From an uncultured Actinomycetes bacterium (GTDB lineage Bacteria > Actinomycetota > Acidimicrobiia > Acidimicrobiales > RAAP-2), in the NCBI GenBank assembly GCA_903924205.1, contig CAIYAP010000007.1:310001-374000 (forward strand): 64,000 bases of DNA, given 5' to 3'. The notes beneath the pieces were generated by a model, which had not been told where the DNA came from, ran no database searches, and was given only the letters and a program-made list of their open reading frames with translations. Each line of letters begins with the position of its first letter. The first letter of the stretch is position 1. Shown here one piece after another: positions 9,055 through 18,730 of this stretch. Both the position numbers and the translations under genes were made by a program.

Positions 9055-9456
9055 ATGACCGACACTCTCTCCCCCGCCGCTCGCGCCATCTTCGACAAGC
9101 AGGTGCTGGCCCACGTCGCCAGCCTCGGCCCCGACGGTGCGCCCCACGTCACTCCGGTCTGGGTCGAACTTGACGGGGACCTCGTGGTCATCAACACCGC
9201 CCTCGGCCGAGCCAAGGCCCGCAACTTGGCGGCCGACGCCCGCGTGGCCATCTCGCTCACCGACCCCGATGACAGCTACTCGGTGATTGCCATTCGTGGC
9301 ACCGTGACCACTTTCACCACCGATGGTGCCGACGAGGTCATTGACCGTCTCGCGAAGAAGTACCTCGGCGTTGACAGCTACCCCTATCGCCGCGAAGGCG
9401 AAGTGCGCGTCACGGTCAAGATTTCCACCGACCGCATCGCCCAGCAGCCGGCCTAG
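9055..9456 (+). CDS. PPOX-class F420-dependent enzyme
   Basis: The 133-residue protein has the split beta-barrel of pyridoxamine-oxidase-like F420/FMN proteins: HVASLGPDGAPHVTPVWVELDGD, then TALGRAKARNLAADARVAIS and DSYSVIAIRGTV. In actinobacteria this subgroup commonly binds F420; the reaction is unknown. Start choice is ATG 9055. The 3' end overlaps the convergent hypothetical gene by 4 bases. Confidence 0.88.
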   Translation: MTDTLSPAARAIFDKQVLAHVASLGPDGAPHVTPVWVELDGDLVVINTALGRAKARNLAADARVAISLTDPDDSYSVIAIRGTVTTFTTDGADEVIDRLAKKYLGVDSYPYRREGEVRVTVKISTDRIAQQPA

Positions 9457-9812
9457 GGCGACAGCGTCTCGCAGGCGCTCTCGTCACACCAGCAGATCTC
9501 GATCGGATACGCCACGGCGGGACGTAGTTGCGTGACGACCTGACTACCATCGCCGAGCGTCGCAGGCAGCCCCACCCCCACGACCAAATCGCGACAGATC
9601 TCCGCTTCGTGGCGGTCACCGTGGATGATGACCCGCGCGAGGGAACCCAGATGCGACAAGGTGGCGATGTCGCGCGCCACCAATGATCCGCGATAGTCAT
9701 TATTGGCCGTCAACATCACGGTGTCGTGTGAGTCGCCACGGGCCCACGCGGCGGCCACGGCCGTCGCGGCATCGCTCCCGAAGCCAGCGCCCCGACAGCA
9801 GTCATGGTTCAC
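9453..9812 (-). CDS. hypothetical protein coupled to DUF2469 gene
   Basis: A 119-residue product, cysteine-containing (DCCRGAG at the start, EICRD, ICWCDE near the end) and without membrane segments. I do not recognise a family. Support for it being real: its ATG overlaps the stop of the DUF2469 gene (ATGA), third-position GC is high, and it fills the space up to a 4-base overlap with the convergent gene. In many actinobacteria the equivalent position holds a YraN-like nuclease, which this does not resemble. Confidence 0.55.
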   Translation of the reverse strand: MNHDCCRGAGFGSDAATAVAAAWARGDSHDTVMLTANNDYRGSLVARDIATLSHLGSLARVIIHGDRHEAEICRDLVVGVGLPATLGDGSQVVTQLRPAVAYPIEICWCDESACETLSP

Positions 9813-10105
9813 TGCGAAAAGTCGCTTTCGGGCAAGGTCTCAATATTCACGTCGCGATTGGTGAGCACCCGCACGGAGGTCACAAAGCGCACGGGTCGAT
9901 ACATGTCCCACACCCAGGCGTCCGTCAGTGTCACTTCGACCAAGGAACTGGCCGGGTTCAGGACCGCGACGTGAACGGCATTAGTGAGATAGAAGCGCCG
10001 CTCGGTTTCCACCACGTAGCGGAACATCCGCACGACGTCTTTGTACTCCGCGAGGAGTCGCAGTTCGAGCTCGGTTTCGAGCTCGTCGAGCTCGTCCTCG
10101 CCCAC
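9809..10105 (-). CDS. DUF2469 family protein
   Basis: A 98-residue protein whose core (LAEYKDVVRMFRYVVETERR, FYLTNAVHV, DAWVWDMYRPVRFV) matches the actinobacterial DUF2469 family, usually found downstream of rplS, lepB and rnhB. The N-terminus is very acidic. Molecular function is unknown. It starts only 3 bases after the rplS stop, so it belongs to the same operon. Here lepB and rnhB are missing from between them. Confidence 0.9.
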   Translation of the reverse strand: MGEDELDELETELELRLLAEYKDVVRMFRYVVETERRFYLTNAVHVAVLNPASSLVEVTLTDAWVWDMYRPVRFVTSVRVLTNRDVNIETLPESDFSQ

Positions 10106-10108
10106 GTA

Positions 10109-10468
10109 CTACTTCGCCGGCGAAACGTCGCGAAGTTCCTTGATCTTCGCGGCCTTGCCACGCAGATCGCGGAGGTAGTACAACTTGGCGCGACGAACGT
10201 CACCGCGGCTCTCGACTTCGATCTTCGCGATGGTGGGCGCGTGCACCGGGAAGGTGCGCTCCACGCCAATGCCGAAAGAAATCTTGCGAACGGTGAAAGT
10301 CTCCTGGAGGCCTGAACCCTGGCGGCGGATAACCACGCCTTGGAAGACCTGGACGCGCTCGCGGGTACCTTCGACCACGCGCACGTGGACCTTCAAGGTG
10401 TCGCCCGGGCGAAACGTGGGGATGTCAGTGCGCAGTGAGTCGCGGTCGATCAGGTCAGTCGGCTTCAT
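10109..10468 (-). CDS. rplS: 50S ribosomal protein L19
   Basis: The 119-residue protein has the L19 hallmarks: [49 protein letters not shown], and a basic C-terminus [21 protein letters not shown]19 sits at the interface of the two ribosomal subunits. It heads a unit with DUF2469. In most bacteria it directly follows trmD; here a membrane protein and an acyltransferase gene lie between. Confidence 0.98.
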   Translation of the reverse strand: MKPTDLIDRDSLRTDIPTFRPGDTLKVHVRVVEGTRERVQVFQGVVIRRQGSGLQETFTVRKISFGIGVERTFPVHAPTIAKIEVESRGDVRRAKLYYLRDLRGKAAKIKELRDVSPAK

Positions 10469-10519
10469 GGTTTTCCTTCGGCGTCTAAGACAGCCGGATT
10501 ATCTTAGCGGAAAAGGCGG

Positions 10520-12343
10520 TCAGCGCTTCGAGTCGAGTACGCAGCCGGGAACGGCAGCCGGATTCACCCGTCCAATCCCCCAGGCGCAGTATTCCCAGCG
10601 CTTAGGGGCCAACACCAGTGGCGTTCCGAGCTCGGGAGCATGACGCAAGTCCCAGTGCCACTCTCCCGCCACCACGCGGGGCGCCCCGTATATTTCGCTG
10701 AAAGCGGCCACGATTTGGTAGGGCTGCAGGTATCCCCGCTCGAGAGGGGTCGCCACCCGGCGAGGAATGACGAGGTCGGTGACCTCATGGGCGGCAAAGA
10801 AGGTGGCTATCTCTCGCAATTGGGTTTCGGTCGGCTGGTGGGTGCGAAGCTCGGACAGGAAGACCAAGGTGGTGTCGGCGGAAATCTCCGACGGGTCGTA
10901 ACCCGGCTGGGGGCCCCAGCCACCCAGCAGTCGAATCTTCAGCTGTTGATCGACCTGCTGAATCATGGCGGCGGAGGATTCGTTGAAGGGAAAGGCCACC
11001 ACCACCGGAGTCGCCGGCTCATGGTGAGCCACCCAGGTCAGCCCACGATCAACGCGGGGCGTCTGGCTGTGCCACGGTCCCGCATGGAATATGGCCAGCG
11101 CGGGGGCGGCGAGCACTAACGCGCTGAGCGCCCCCACGAGGCCGAGTGACGTGCGCGCGCCGACGTGGCGTTTGCGCAGTGTGCGAAGAAGGCTCTCCAC
11201 GCCCAGAGCCATGGCGATGGCGGCGGCGAACCACGTGATGAGAACGTAACGACCCACCACGATGTTGTGCACCACCGGCAGGCGCCATAAAACGGCGAAG
11301 GGGTGAAGTGGTGCCCGAACCCCACGAATCAGCCAGACGCCCATGGCCGCGAGGGCCAGGCTCACCCACCCCAGCGCGCGACGCGCGGCGAGAGCCGAGA
11401 CGACCACCGCCACGAGAAGAATTGGCCCAAAGTAAAAGTGGGAGGGGTAGACCGGTTCCCACCCCGGGTGAAAGGCACCCGAGGCGACGGGATCGCTCCA
11501 CAGGCTCGACACGGGTACCGAAATCTTGAATACCGCTTCGGGCCAGACCCACGATTGAAGATGCGCGGGGCCCGCGAGGGCGAACAACGCGGCGGACAAT
11601 CCGACCGGGGCTCCGGCCAGCGACGTCCACCCCACGAAACGACCAAGGCGAGCCAGGGTGAGATCACCCGGAAGGCGACGCTGGCGCAGAGACCACAGGG
11701 CGGTCACGAGCACCACCATGCTCATAACGACGAGGCACATCGCGGCCACTTCCCCGCCGATGAGAAGTTGCAGCGACATCATGACGCCAGTGAAGATTCC
11801 CAGACGGCGCGCCGTGAGCTCACCACGTATCAACTCGCTCGACACCCACAGCAAGAGCGGAGGAGTTGCCAAGTAGAGAAAGTTTGGCCAGCCCCAGTAG
11901 AGAGCCTCCATGGCGAAGGGCGAGAACCCCCAGATCAATCCGGCAATTCCCCGTGCGATCGGTGAGGGAACGAGTCGGCGAAGCGACCATTGCATCGCCA
12001 CCGCGGACACGACGGGGAGAAGAAAGAGCTCCACGTTGAATGAGGCCACGGGGCCGACGATCCACGTCACGGGTGCGAGAAGCAGGGCGAGACCCCAGGC
12101 CGTGGTGTTCGCCAAGAGATTTATGCCGTGGGGAGCGAACACCCCCGACGAGAAAAGGGGCGAGCTATTCCACGTCCAAAAGTGGGCCACGAAGCCGTTC
12201 GCCCAAATGGAAATCGAGGCATCACCTTCGGGCCACACCGTGGAACGGCGCAGGCCACTGGCCAGGAGAGGTGACATGATGAGTAGCGACAAAAAGGCGT
12301 AAAAGCCCACGAAAGCCGTCGACAGTCGGCGGTCGCGAATCAT
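10520..12343 (-). CDS. multi-pass membrane protein, probable envelope-polymer glycosyltransferase-like
   Basis: The 607-residue product has about eleven to twelve hydrophobic segments in residues 10-430, then a soluble C-terminal region of about 180 residues. The layout resembles GT-C fold or YfhO-like membrane transferases, with acidic and aromatic residues (WPEGDAS) in the first extracytoplasmic loop, but no diagnostic motif is certain. It is divergent from an acyltransferase gene, with 58 bases between starts. Both sit inside the normally contiguous trmD-rplS interval, so a shared role in surface polymer modification is inferred. Confidence 0.7.
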   Translation of the reverse strand: MIRDRRLSTAFVGFYAFLSLLIMSPLLASGLRRSTVWPEGDASISIWANGFVAHFWTWNSSPLFSSGVFAPHGINLLANTTAWGLALLLAPVTWIVGPVASFNVELFLLPVVSAVAMQWSLRRLVPSPIARGIAGLIWGFSPFAMEALYWGWPNFLYLATPPLLLWVSSELIRGELTARRLGIFTGVMMSLQLLIGGEVAAMCLVVMSMVVLVTALWSLRQRRLPGDLTLARLGRFVGWTSLAGAPVGLSAALFALAGPAHLQSWVWPEAVFKISVPVSSLWSDPVASGAFHPGWEPVYPSHFYFGPILLVAVVVSALAARRALGWVSLALAAMGVWLIRGVRAPLHPFAVLWRLPVVHNIVVGRYVLITWFAAAIAMALGVESLLRTLRKRHVGARTSLGLVGALSALVLAAPALAIFHAGPWHSQTPRVDRGLTWVAHHEPATPVVVAFPFNESSAAMIQQVDQQLKIRLLGGWGPQPGYDPSEISADTTLVFLSELRTHQPTETQLREIATFFAAHEVTDLVIPRRVATPLERGYLQPYQIVAAFSEIYGAPRVVAGEWHWDLRHAPELGTPLVLAPKRWEYCAWGIGRVNPAAVPGCVLDSKR

Positions 12344-12401
12344 GGCGTGAGCCTAATCGCAGAGCCTGAGCCAACGAAGGTGGAGTCGTACACTGGCCAT
12401 C

Positions 12402-14360
12402 ATGTCGACGACGGAAATTCAGCTCGGACCGGACGGGCTGCGCCACTCGCTCACCTATCAGCCGGCGCTGGACGGCGTGCGCGCCCTCGCCGTGGGTCTC
12501 GTGTTGCTCTATCACGGTGGTATTCCTGGTTTTCACGGGGGCTTCTTAGGTGTCGACGTTTTCTTCGGTTTGTCGGGCTTCCTCATTACCACCTTGCTAT
12601 TGAAGGAATTCAACGACAGCGCGACTATCCGTCCGGTGCACTTCTGGATTCGCCGGTTTAAACGCCTCATGCCGGCGCTATTAGCAGTGGTGCTAGCGAG
12701 CACCATTCTCGGGGCCGCCCTCTATCCGACGGGTTATTTCCCCTACCTCGTCAAAGATGCCTTGGGGGCGATTTTCTACGTCTCGAACTGGCACCTGGTG
12801 GGATCACACGCCACGTACTTCAACTCGTTGACGGCTCCGTCGATATTGACGCACACCTGGTCGCTGTCCATCGAAGAGCAGTTCTATTGGGCCTGGCCGC
12901 TCGTCATCTACGCACTGCTACGCATTCGACGCACTCCCCTCATCGTGACCGCGGTCGCGGGGGTCGGGGCCGTCGTCTCCATGATCTTGATGAACACCGG
13001 TTACACCGGCATCGGATCGACGACGCGTTTGTACTTCGGCACTGACACTCACGTCGAGGGTCTCTTGCTCGGCGCCGCCATCGCCGGACTGGTCTACGTC
13101 ATTCGCCTCACGCCCGCAGTGGCATCAGGCGAGTTCAACGGCCTCTTTCACGTGGCCGGCATTTCCGGCCTGCTGCTCACTCTCGCGGTGACCTATAAGG
13201 CCTTCGGGAACAGCGTGTTCATGTTCAAGTGGGGTTTTTTCGTGGTGGCCCTCGCCGTGGCGGTGATGGTCGCGTCGCTCTCGCTGGTACCCACGTCGCC
13301 TCTCGCACGACTCTTCGGCTGGGGGCCCGTCGCCTACGTCGGACGTATTTCGTACGGCCTGTACCTCTGGCACTACCCCATCTTCACGGTGCTCAACCAC
13401 TTTCACACCGGACTCACGGCGTGGACCTTGTTCGCCCTGCGCCTGCTCGTGACCATCGTGGTCACGCTCGTCAGTTACTACTTCCTGGAACTTCCCATAC
13501 GTCGGCGCACCTGGACGCGCCCCCGCCTCGCCGCGGTGCTATCCGTGGCGACGATTGCCGCGGTATCGGTGACTTGCGTGTTCGTGGCCCGTGGTGTCGA
13601 GACGCCTATGGCCTATACCTTGGCGAAGCCCACCCCCCTGCATCAGCCCGTGACCACCGTGGTCATCGGTGATTCACAAATTCTCACTTTCGGGATCGTG
13701 ACGGATCACCAGCGAGTCACTGCCAACGTCAGTACGTTGAGTCTCGCCCAGCTCGGCTGTGGCGTGATTGGCGCCACGCACCCCGTCATGACCGGCATGC
13801 TCTTCTTCCAGAACCCCGAGTGCCGCATTCGTCGCGACGGGACGTGGGCCTTACAAAATAAGTGGAGCCGCACGATTAGCGAGCTTCAGCCCAACGTCGT
13901 CATTGTGGCCGCGGGTCGCTGGGAGACGCACGACCAAAAAATTGGCCATCGCATGTTCAACATCACCGAGCCGAGCTTCCGCGCACGTATCACGAACAGT
14001 TTGAACATGATTTATCGCGAGAGTCTCGCGGCGCACGCCACCATGATGTTGGTGACGTCCGCGTGCAGCTATTCCGGTGAAACTGCCTTTGGTCGCTACT
14101 ACGTCGAAGACAGCCTCTCGCGATTGGCGATGTACAACCACCTCATCGAGCGCTTCGCGGCGCAACGACACCTGCCCCTCTTCGATATGAACAAGCTGGT
14201 GTGCCCCCGTGGGACGTTCTCGTACTACCTCCACGGGGTGCAAGTGCGCTCCGCGGATGGCGTGCACTACACCTGGCCCGCGGGCCCGCTCTTTGGGACG
14301 CAATTCTGGGGCTTCGTGCAGCGCGTCGGCCACGCCAATCAAGCGCTGCGAGTTCGCTAA
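12402..14360 (+). CDS. acyltransferase-3/SGNH fusion, cell-surface O-acyltransferase (OafA/OatA-like)
   Basis: The 652-residue protein has an acyltransferase-3 membrane domain (residues about 15-400): YQPALDGVRALAV, LYHGG, FLGVDVFFGLSGFLIT, WIRRFKRLMPAL, and THTWSLSIEEQFYWAWP. A periplasmic SGNH-hydrolase-like domain follows, with the serine motif VIGDSQ near residue 425 and a C-terminal DGVHYTWP carrying the Asp/His pair. Such fusions carry acyl groups across the membrane and attach them to peptidoglycan or polysaccharide. The final 4 bases overlap the convergent trmD. Confidence 0.92.
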   Translation: MSTTEIQLGPDGLRHSLTYQPALDGVRALAVGLVLLYHGGIPGFHGGFLGVDVFFGLSGFLITTLLLKEFNDSATIRPVHFWIRRFKRLMPALLAVVLASTILGAALYPTGYFPYLVKDALGAIFYVSNWHLVGSHATYFNSLTAPSILTHTWSLSIEEQFYWAWPLVIYALLRIRRTPLIVTAVAGVGAVVSMILMNTGYTGIGSTTRLYFGTDTHVEGLLLGAAIAGLVYVIRLTPAVASGEFNGLFHVAGISGLLLTLAVTYKAFGNSVFMFKWGFFVVALAVAVMVASLSLVPTSPLARLFGWGPVAYVGRISYGLYLWHYPIFTVLNHFHTGLTAWTLFALRLLVTIVVTLVSYYFLELPIRRRTWTRPRLAAVLSVATIAAVSVTCVFVARGVETPMAYTLAKPTPLHQPVTTVVIGDSQILTFGIVTDHQRVTANVSTLSLAQLGCGVIGATHPVMTGMLFFQNPECRIRRDGTWALQNKWSRTISELQPNVVIVAAGRWETHDQKIGHRMFNITEPSFRARITNSLNMIYRESLAAHATMMLVTSACSYSGETAFGRYYVEDSLSRLAMYNHLIERFAAQRHLPLFDMNKLVCPRGTFSYYLHGVQVRSADGVHYTWPAGPLFGTQFWGFVQRVGHANQALRVR

Positions 14361-15085
14361 GGCTGCAGGTCCTCACCGAATACCTCGCGCCACGCGCGCC
14401 GGTCGTCGTCGGTGACGTCGTACGCGGCCCACAAATCGGGGCGGCGCTCTCTCGTACGCTGCAGCGCCATCGCGCGGCGCCACCTCTCGATCTTCGCGTG
14501 ATGTCCCCCACGCACAATCTCCGGGACCTCGAGGCCGTCATAGTCCGCGGGCTTGGTGTATTGCGGGTACTCGAGCAGTCCGTCCGAGAAGCTCTCTTCG
14601 ATCGCCGACATGTCGTTACCGAGGCCACCGGGGATGAGTCGGGTGACCGCTTCGATAACGGCAAGGGCCGCAATTTCGCCGCCCGCCAGGACGAAGTCCC
14701 CGAGGCTGATTTCACCGTCGCAACAGTCCAGCACGCGCTGATCGATGCCTTCGTATCGTCCGCAGATCAAGGTGAAGCCGTCGAGGGCGGCGAGTTCTTT
14801 TGCCACTGACTGCGTCAAGGGTCGCCCCGAAGGTGTCAAGGCGAACAGGGGACGTGGCACGTCATTAACCGCCACGGTGCGAAGGAGGGGGCCGGGAGTC
14901 ATCACCATGCCCGCTCCCCCACCAAAGGGAGTGTCGTCGACCGAGCGGTGCGCATCTTCCGTTTGCTCGCGGGGGTCGAAAGTCGTCACGCGGACGACGC
15001 CCCGCGCTTGGGCGCGACCCATGATGCTGGTCGAGCAGTACTGGTCGATCAGTTCGGGAAAGATGGTGATGACGGAGATATTCAT
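14357..15085 (-). CDS. trmD: tRNA (guanine-N1)-methyltransferase
   Basis: The 242-residue protein starts MNISVITIFPELIDQYC. It has the SAM-binding trefoil-knot signatures ICGRYEGIDQRVLD and EISLGDFVLAGGE, plus PFGGGAGMVM. TrmD methylates G37 of tRNAs with G36 and prevents +1 frameshifting. Its ATG overlaps the rimM stop by 4 bases, part of the rpsP-khpA-rimM-trmD operon. Confidence 0.98.
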   Translation of the reverse strand: MNISVITIFPELIDQYCSTSIMGRAQARGVVRVTTFDPREQTEDAHRSVDDTPFGGGAGMVMTPGPLLRTVAVNDVPRPLFALTPSGRPLTQSVAKELAALDGFTLICGRYEGIDQRVLDCCDGEISLGDFVLAGGEIAALAVIEAVTRLIPGGLGNDMSAIEESFSDGLLEYPQYTKPADYDGLEVPEIVRGGHHAKIERWRRAMALQRTRERRPDLWAAYDVTDDDRRAWREVFGEDLQP

Positions 15086-15576
15086 TCGTCGAAGAGCCCG
15101 GCGGGCGGGTCAATCACGATGCGTTCGTTCGCCACAACCTCCACGACAAAGGTGAGGGGCACGAGGCCGCCGTTGTCGAGCACCAAGATGTCGCTCGCGG
15201 GATTCTCCTCCACCGAGACCACGGTGCCAAAGACCTGGCCATCAGCGGAGACCACCTGAGCGTCGAAGAGTTCATCAATCCAAATGACGTCGTCGCCCTC
15301 CTCCTCGTCGACGACTTTTTCCGCGGACAAAATGGTGTTACGCCACCCTTCGGCGGTCGTGCGATCGGCGATTTCGGCAAACTTCACGATGTACGCGCCT
15401 TGGTGAATGGCGGAACGGGTGACGGTGAGGTCACCGCGAGACGTGAAGAGAATGGAACCCTGATGGAGGCGCTCGACGCGATCGCTGGAGAGCAGCACCA
15501 AGACGTCGCCCTTAATGCCATGGGCTTTAATGATCTTGCCGACTTCCAGCAAGGTGCCGCGGTCCGCGGCCATCAT
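15082..15576 (-). CDS. rimM: 16S rRNA processing protein RimM
   Basis: The 164-residue protein has the RimM N-domain (LEVGKIIKAHGIKGDVLVLL) and the PRC-barrel C-domain (IDELFDAQVVSADGQVFGTV, PLTFVVEVVANERIVI). It assists maturation of the 30S head around S19. The start overlaps the KH gene stop by one base and the end overlaps trmD by 4. Confidence 0.95.
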   Translation of the reverse strand: MMAADRGTLLEVGKIIKAHGIKGDVLVLLSSDRVERLHQGSILFTSRGDLTVTRSAIHQGAYIVKFAEIADRTTAEGWRNTILSAEKVVDEEEGDDVIWIDELFDAQVVSADGQVFGTVVSVEENPASDILVLDNGGLVPLTFVVEVVANERIVIDPPAGLFDE

Positions 15577-15869
15577 CAGTCGAGAATGTCGACGTTGGTC
15601 GCGACACCGTCACGCGCGCCGGCGGCGGCGATCAGCGTGCGCAGAGCCTGCGCAGTGCGGCCACGACGGCCAATCACGCGACCCACATCACCGGCGCCGA
15701 CGCGCAGGTTCAGCTTGAGACCACGAGGGGTTGACTCGGTCGAGACGGAAACGGCCTCGGGCTCATCGGCCATCTGGCGAGCCACGTACTCAAGGACGCG
15801 CTCCGCGGTGGGCGATGCGGCGTTGGCCGCGTCGACCTCGTTCACGTCGCCGTCGACGTAGTCGCTCAC
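15576..15869 (-). CDS. khpA: KH-domain RNA-binding protein KhpA
   Basis: The 97-residue protein has a single type II KH domain with VGAGDVGRVIGRRGRTAQALRT, whose GRRG loop contacts RNA. An N-terminal acidic extension (DYVDGDVNEVD) is longer than in many homologues. It lies between rpsP and rimM, each with overlapping ends, as is usual. KhpA binds many RNAs and affects cell envelope growth in other Gram-positives. Confidence 0.94.
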   Translation of the reverse strand: MSDYVDGDVNEVDAANAASPTAERVLEYVARQMADEPEAVSVSTESTPRGLKLNLRVGAGDVGRVIGRRGRTAQALRTLIAAAGARDGVATNVDILD

Positions 15870-16153
15870 TTGGCATCCTTCGCGGCCTGGAAGGCGGCGG
15901 AGACGCCAGTCTTCTCAAACAACTTGGCGACCCGCTCGGTGGGCTGGGCACCGCTCTGGAGCCACTTGACGGCCTTGTCGGTGTCAATGTTCACGACGGT
16001 CTCGGGGTCAGCCTTGCTGGCGCCACGCGGGGCGTAGGTGCCCACGACTTCCAAGAACGCGCCACCACGGGCACGACGACTGTCGGCAGCGACGACTCGG
16101 TAGGTCGGCTGCTTCTTCTTACCCATTCGCACCAGACGGAGCTTGACGGCCAC
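15866..16153 (-). CDS. rpsP: 30S ribosomal protein S16
   Basis: The 95-residue protein from GTG 16153 reads VAVKLRLVRMGKKKQPTYRVV, the standard S16 start, followed by DSRRARGGAFLEVVGTYAPR. GAGAGG lies about 8 bases upstream of this GTG. The in-frame extension to 16183 is not needed. It is the first gene of rpsP-khpA-rimM-trmD. Confidence 0.98.
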   Translation of the reverse strand: MAVKLRLVRMGKKKQPTYRVVAADSRRARGGAFLEVVGTYAPRGASKADPETVVNIDTDKAVKWLQSGAQPTERVAKLFEKTGVSAAFQAAKDAK

Positions 16154-16210
16154 GGTGATTCCTCTCGACTTCTTCGTCCGCACGTGCGGCGCACAGACGG
16201 CTTGTGAATA

Positions 16211-17662
16211 TTAGCCGTTTTTCGGCGGGGTGACTCGGCCACCCTTTTTCTTCTTCTTTCCACCCCCACTGGAACCACCCGGACGTGGCCCGGCAGCACC
16301 GGGCAGACCGGCCATGGCACCGGGGGGCATCCGGCCCGCCAATTTGCCCAAACCACCCGGCAAATTGGGCATGGAACCCGACGCCATCTGCTTCATCATC
16401 TTTTGCATCTCGGTGAATTGGCGCAGCAAATTGTTGACGGCGGGCACCGTGGTGCCCGACCCCTGGGCGATACGAAGTCGGCGGCTGCCATTGATGAGGG
16501 CGGGGTCGCGCCTTTCGGCCGGGGTCATGGAGTGAATGATCGCCTCCACGCGGTTGAGATCCTTGTCGTTCACCGAATCGGCGGCCGCACGTAAATCTTT
16601 TCCCACGCCCGGCAGCATTTTCATGATGGAGCCCAGTGAGCCCATTTTTCGCACCTGGACCATTTGGGCCAAGAAGTCGTCCAGGGTGAACTGGCCCGAC
16701 ATGAGACGCTCAGCGGTCGATCCGACCACGTCGGCGTCCATTTTGCGTTCGGCCTCTTCAATGAGCGTGAGCACGTCGCCCATGCCCAAGATGCGCGACG
16801 CCATGCGCTCGGGGTGAAAGAGGTCGAAATCATCGAGCTTTTCGCCGGTGGACGCAAAGACCACCGGACGGCCCACCACTCCCTGAGCGGAGAGCACCGC
16901 ACCACCACGTGCGTCGTAGTCGAGCTTGGTCACGATCAGACCCGAGAGGCTGAGTCGATCGTGGAAGGCCCGCGCGGTGTGCACGGCATCTTGGCCGGTC
17001 ATCGCGTCGATGACCAGGAAGGTGTAATGCGGCGACGTGGCGTCAGAAATCTGGCGCACTTCGTCCATCAGGGCTTCGTCGATAGAGAGACGACCCGCAG
17101 TGTCGATGATGACCACGTCGCGACCCTTCAGGGTCGCAATCTGCACACCCTTGCGGGCAACCTCCAGGGGCGTCAGCGGTTCGGAATACACCTCGACGCC
17201 GGCGCGTTCACCGAGGACGCGAAGCTGCTCCACGGCCGCGGGGCGCTGGAGGTCAGCGGCCACCAGCAGTGGCTGACGGCCCTGCTGCTTGAACCACTGG
17301 GCGAGCTTGCCGGCGGTGGTCGTCTTACCGGCACCTTGAAGTCCGGCCAGCAAAATGACGGTGGGCGGATGGGTGGCGTAGGTGACTTTGAGCGTCTCGC
17401 CACCGAGCATCTCCACGAGTTGTTCGTGCACGGCCTTGACGACCTGCTGACCGGGACTGAGAGCTTGGCTGACGGAAGCACCGGTGAGTCGTCCGCGAAC
17501 CGCGTCAATAAAGGCCCGAACCACCGTCAGTTCAACGTCGGCCTCCAAGAGGGCGGTGCGCACTTCACCTAAGGCCTCATCAAGGTCGCGGTCAGTGAGG
17601 CGACCCTTCGAGCGCAGGGATTTGGTTACGGCGTCAAGGCGGTCCGAGAGGGCGTCAAACAT
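16211..17662 (-). CDS. ffh: signal recognition particle protein Ffh
   Basis: The 483-residue protein has an N-domain (FDALSDRLDAVTKSLRSKG), the GTPase G-domain with P-loop LAGLQGAGKTTTAGKLA, DTAGRLSIDE, and a TKLD motif, then a methionine-rich M-domain ending in a glycine- and lysine-rich tail (GGGKKKKKGGR). It binds signal sequences and 4.5S RNA to target proteins to the membrane. ftsY lies just upstream; glnB/amtB/glnD, which often separate the two in actinobacteria, are absent. Confidence 0.98.
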   Translation of the reverse strand: MFDALSDRLDAVTKSLRSKGRLTDRDLDEALGEVRTALLEADVELTVVRAFIDAVRGRLTGASVSQALSPGQQVVKAVHEQLVEMLGGETLKVTYATHPPTVILLAGLQGAGKTTTAGKLAQWFKQQGRQPLLVAADLQRPAAVEQLRVLGERAGVEVYSEPLTPLEVARKGVQIATLKGRDVVIIDTAGRLSIDEALMDEVRQISDATSPHYTFLVIDAMTGQDAVHTARAFHDRLSLSGLIVTKLDYDARGGAVLSAQGVVGRPVVFASTGEKLDDFDLFHPERMASRILGMGDVLTLIEEAERKMDADVVGSTAERLMSGQFTLDDFLAQMVQVRKMGSLGSIMKMLPGVGKDLRAAADSVNDKDLNRVEAIIHSMTPAERRDPALINGSRRLRIAQGSGTTVPAVNNLLRQFTEMQKMMKQMASGSMPNLPGGLGKLAGRMPPGAMAGLPGAAGPRPGGSSGGGKKKKKGGRVTPPKNG

Positions 17663-17680
17663 GGTGGCGTCAGGCTACCG

Positions 17681-18726
<1,046 letters not shown>

Positions 18727-18730
<4 letters not shown>

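Noticed and set aside
16664-17572. Long open frame antisense to ffh
   Set aside because: Shadow of the ffh third-position GC bias; no domain or ribosome-binding site.
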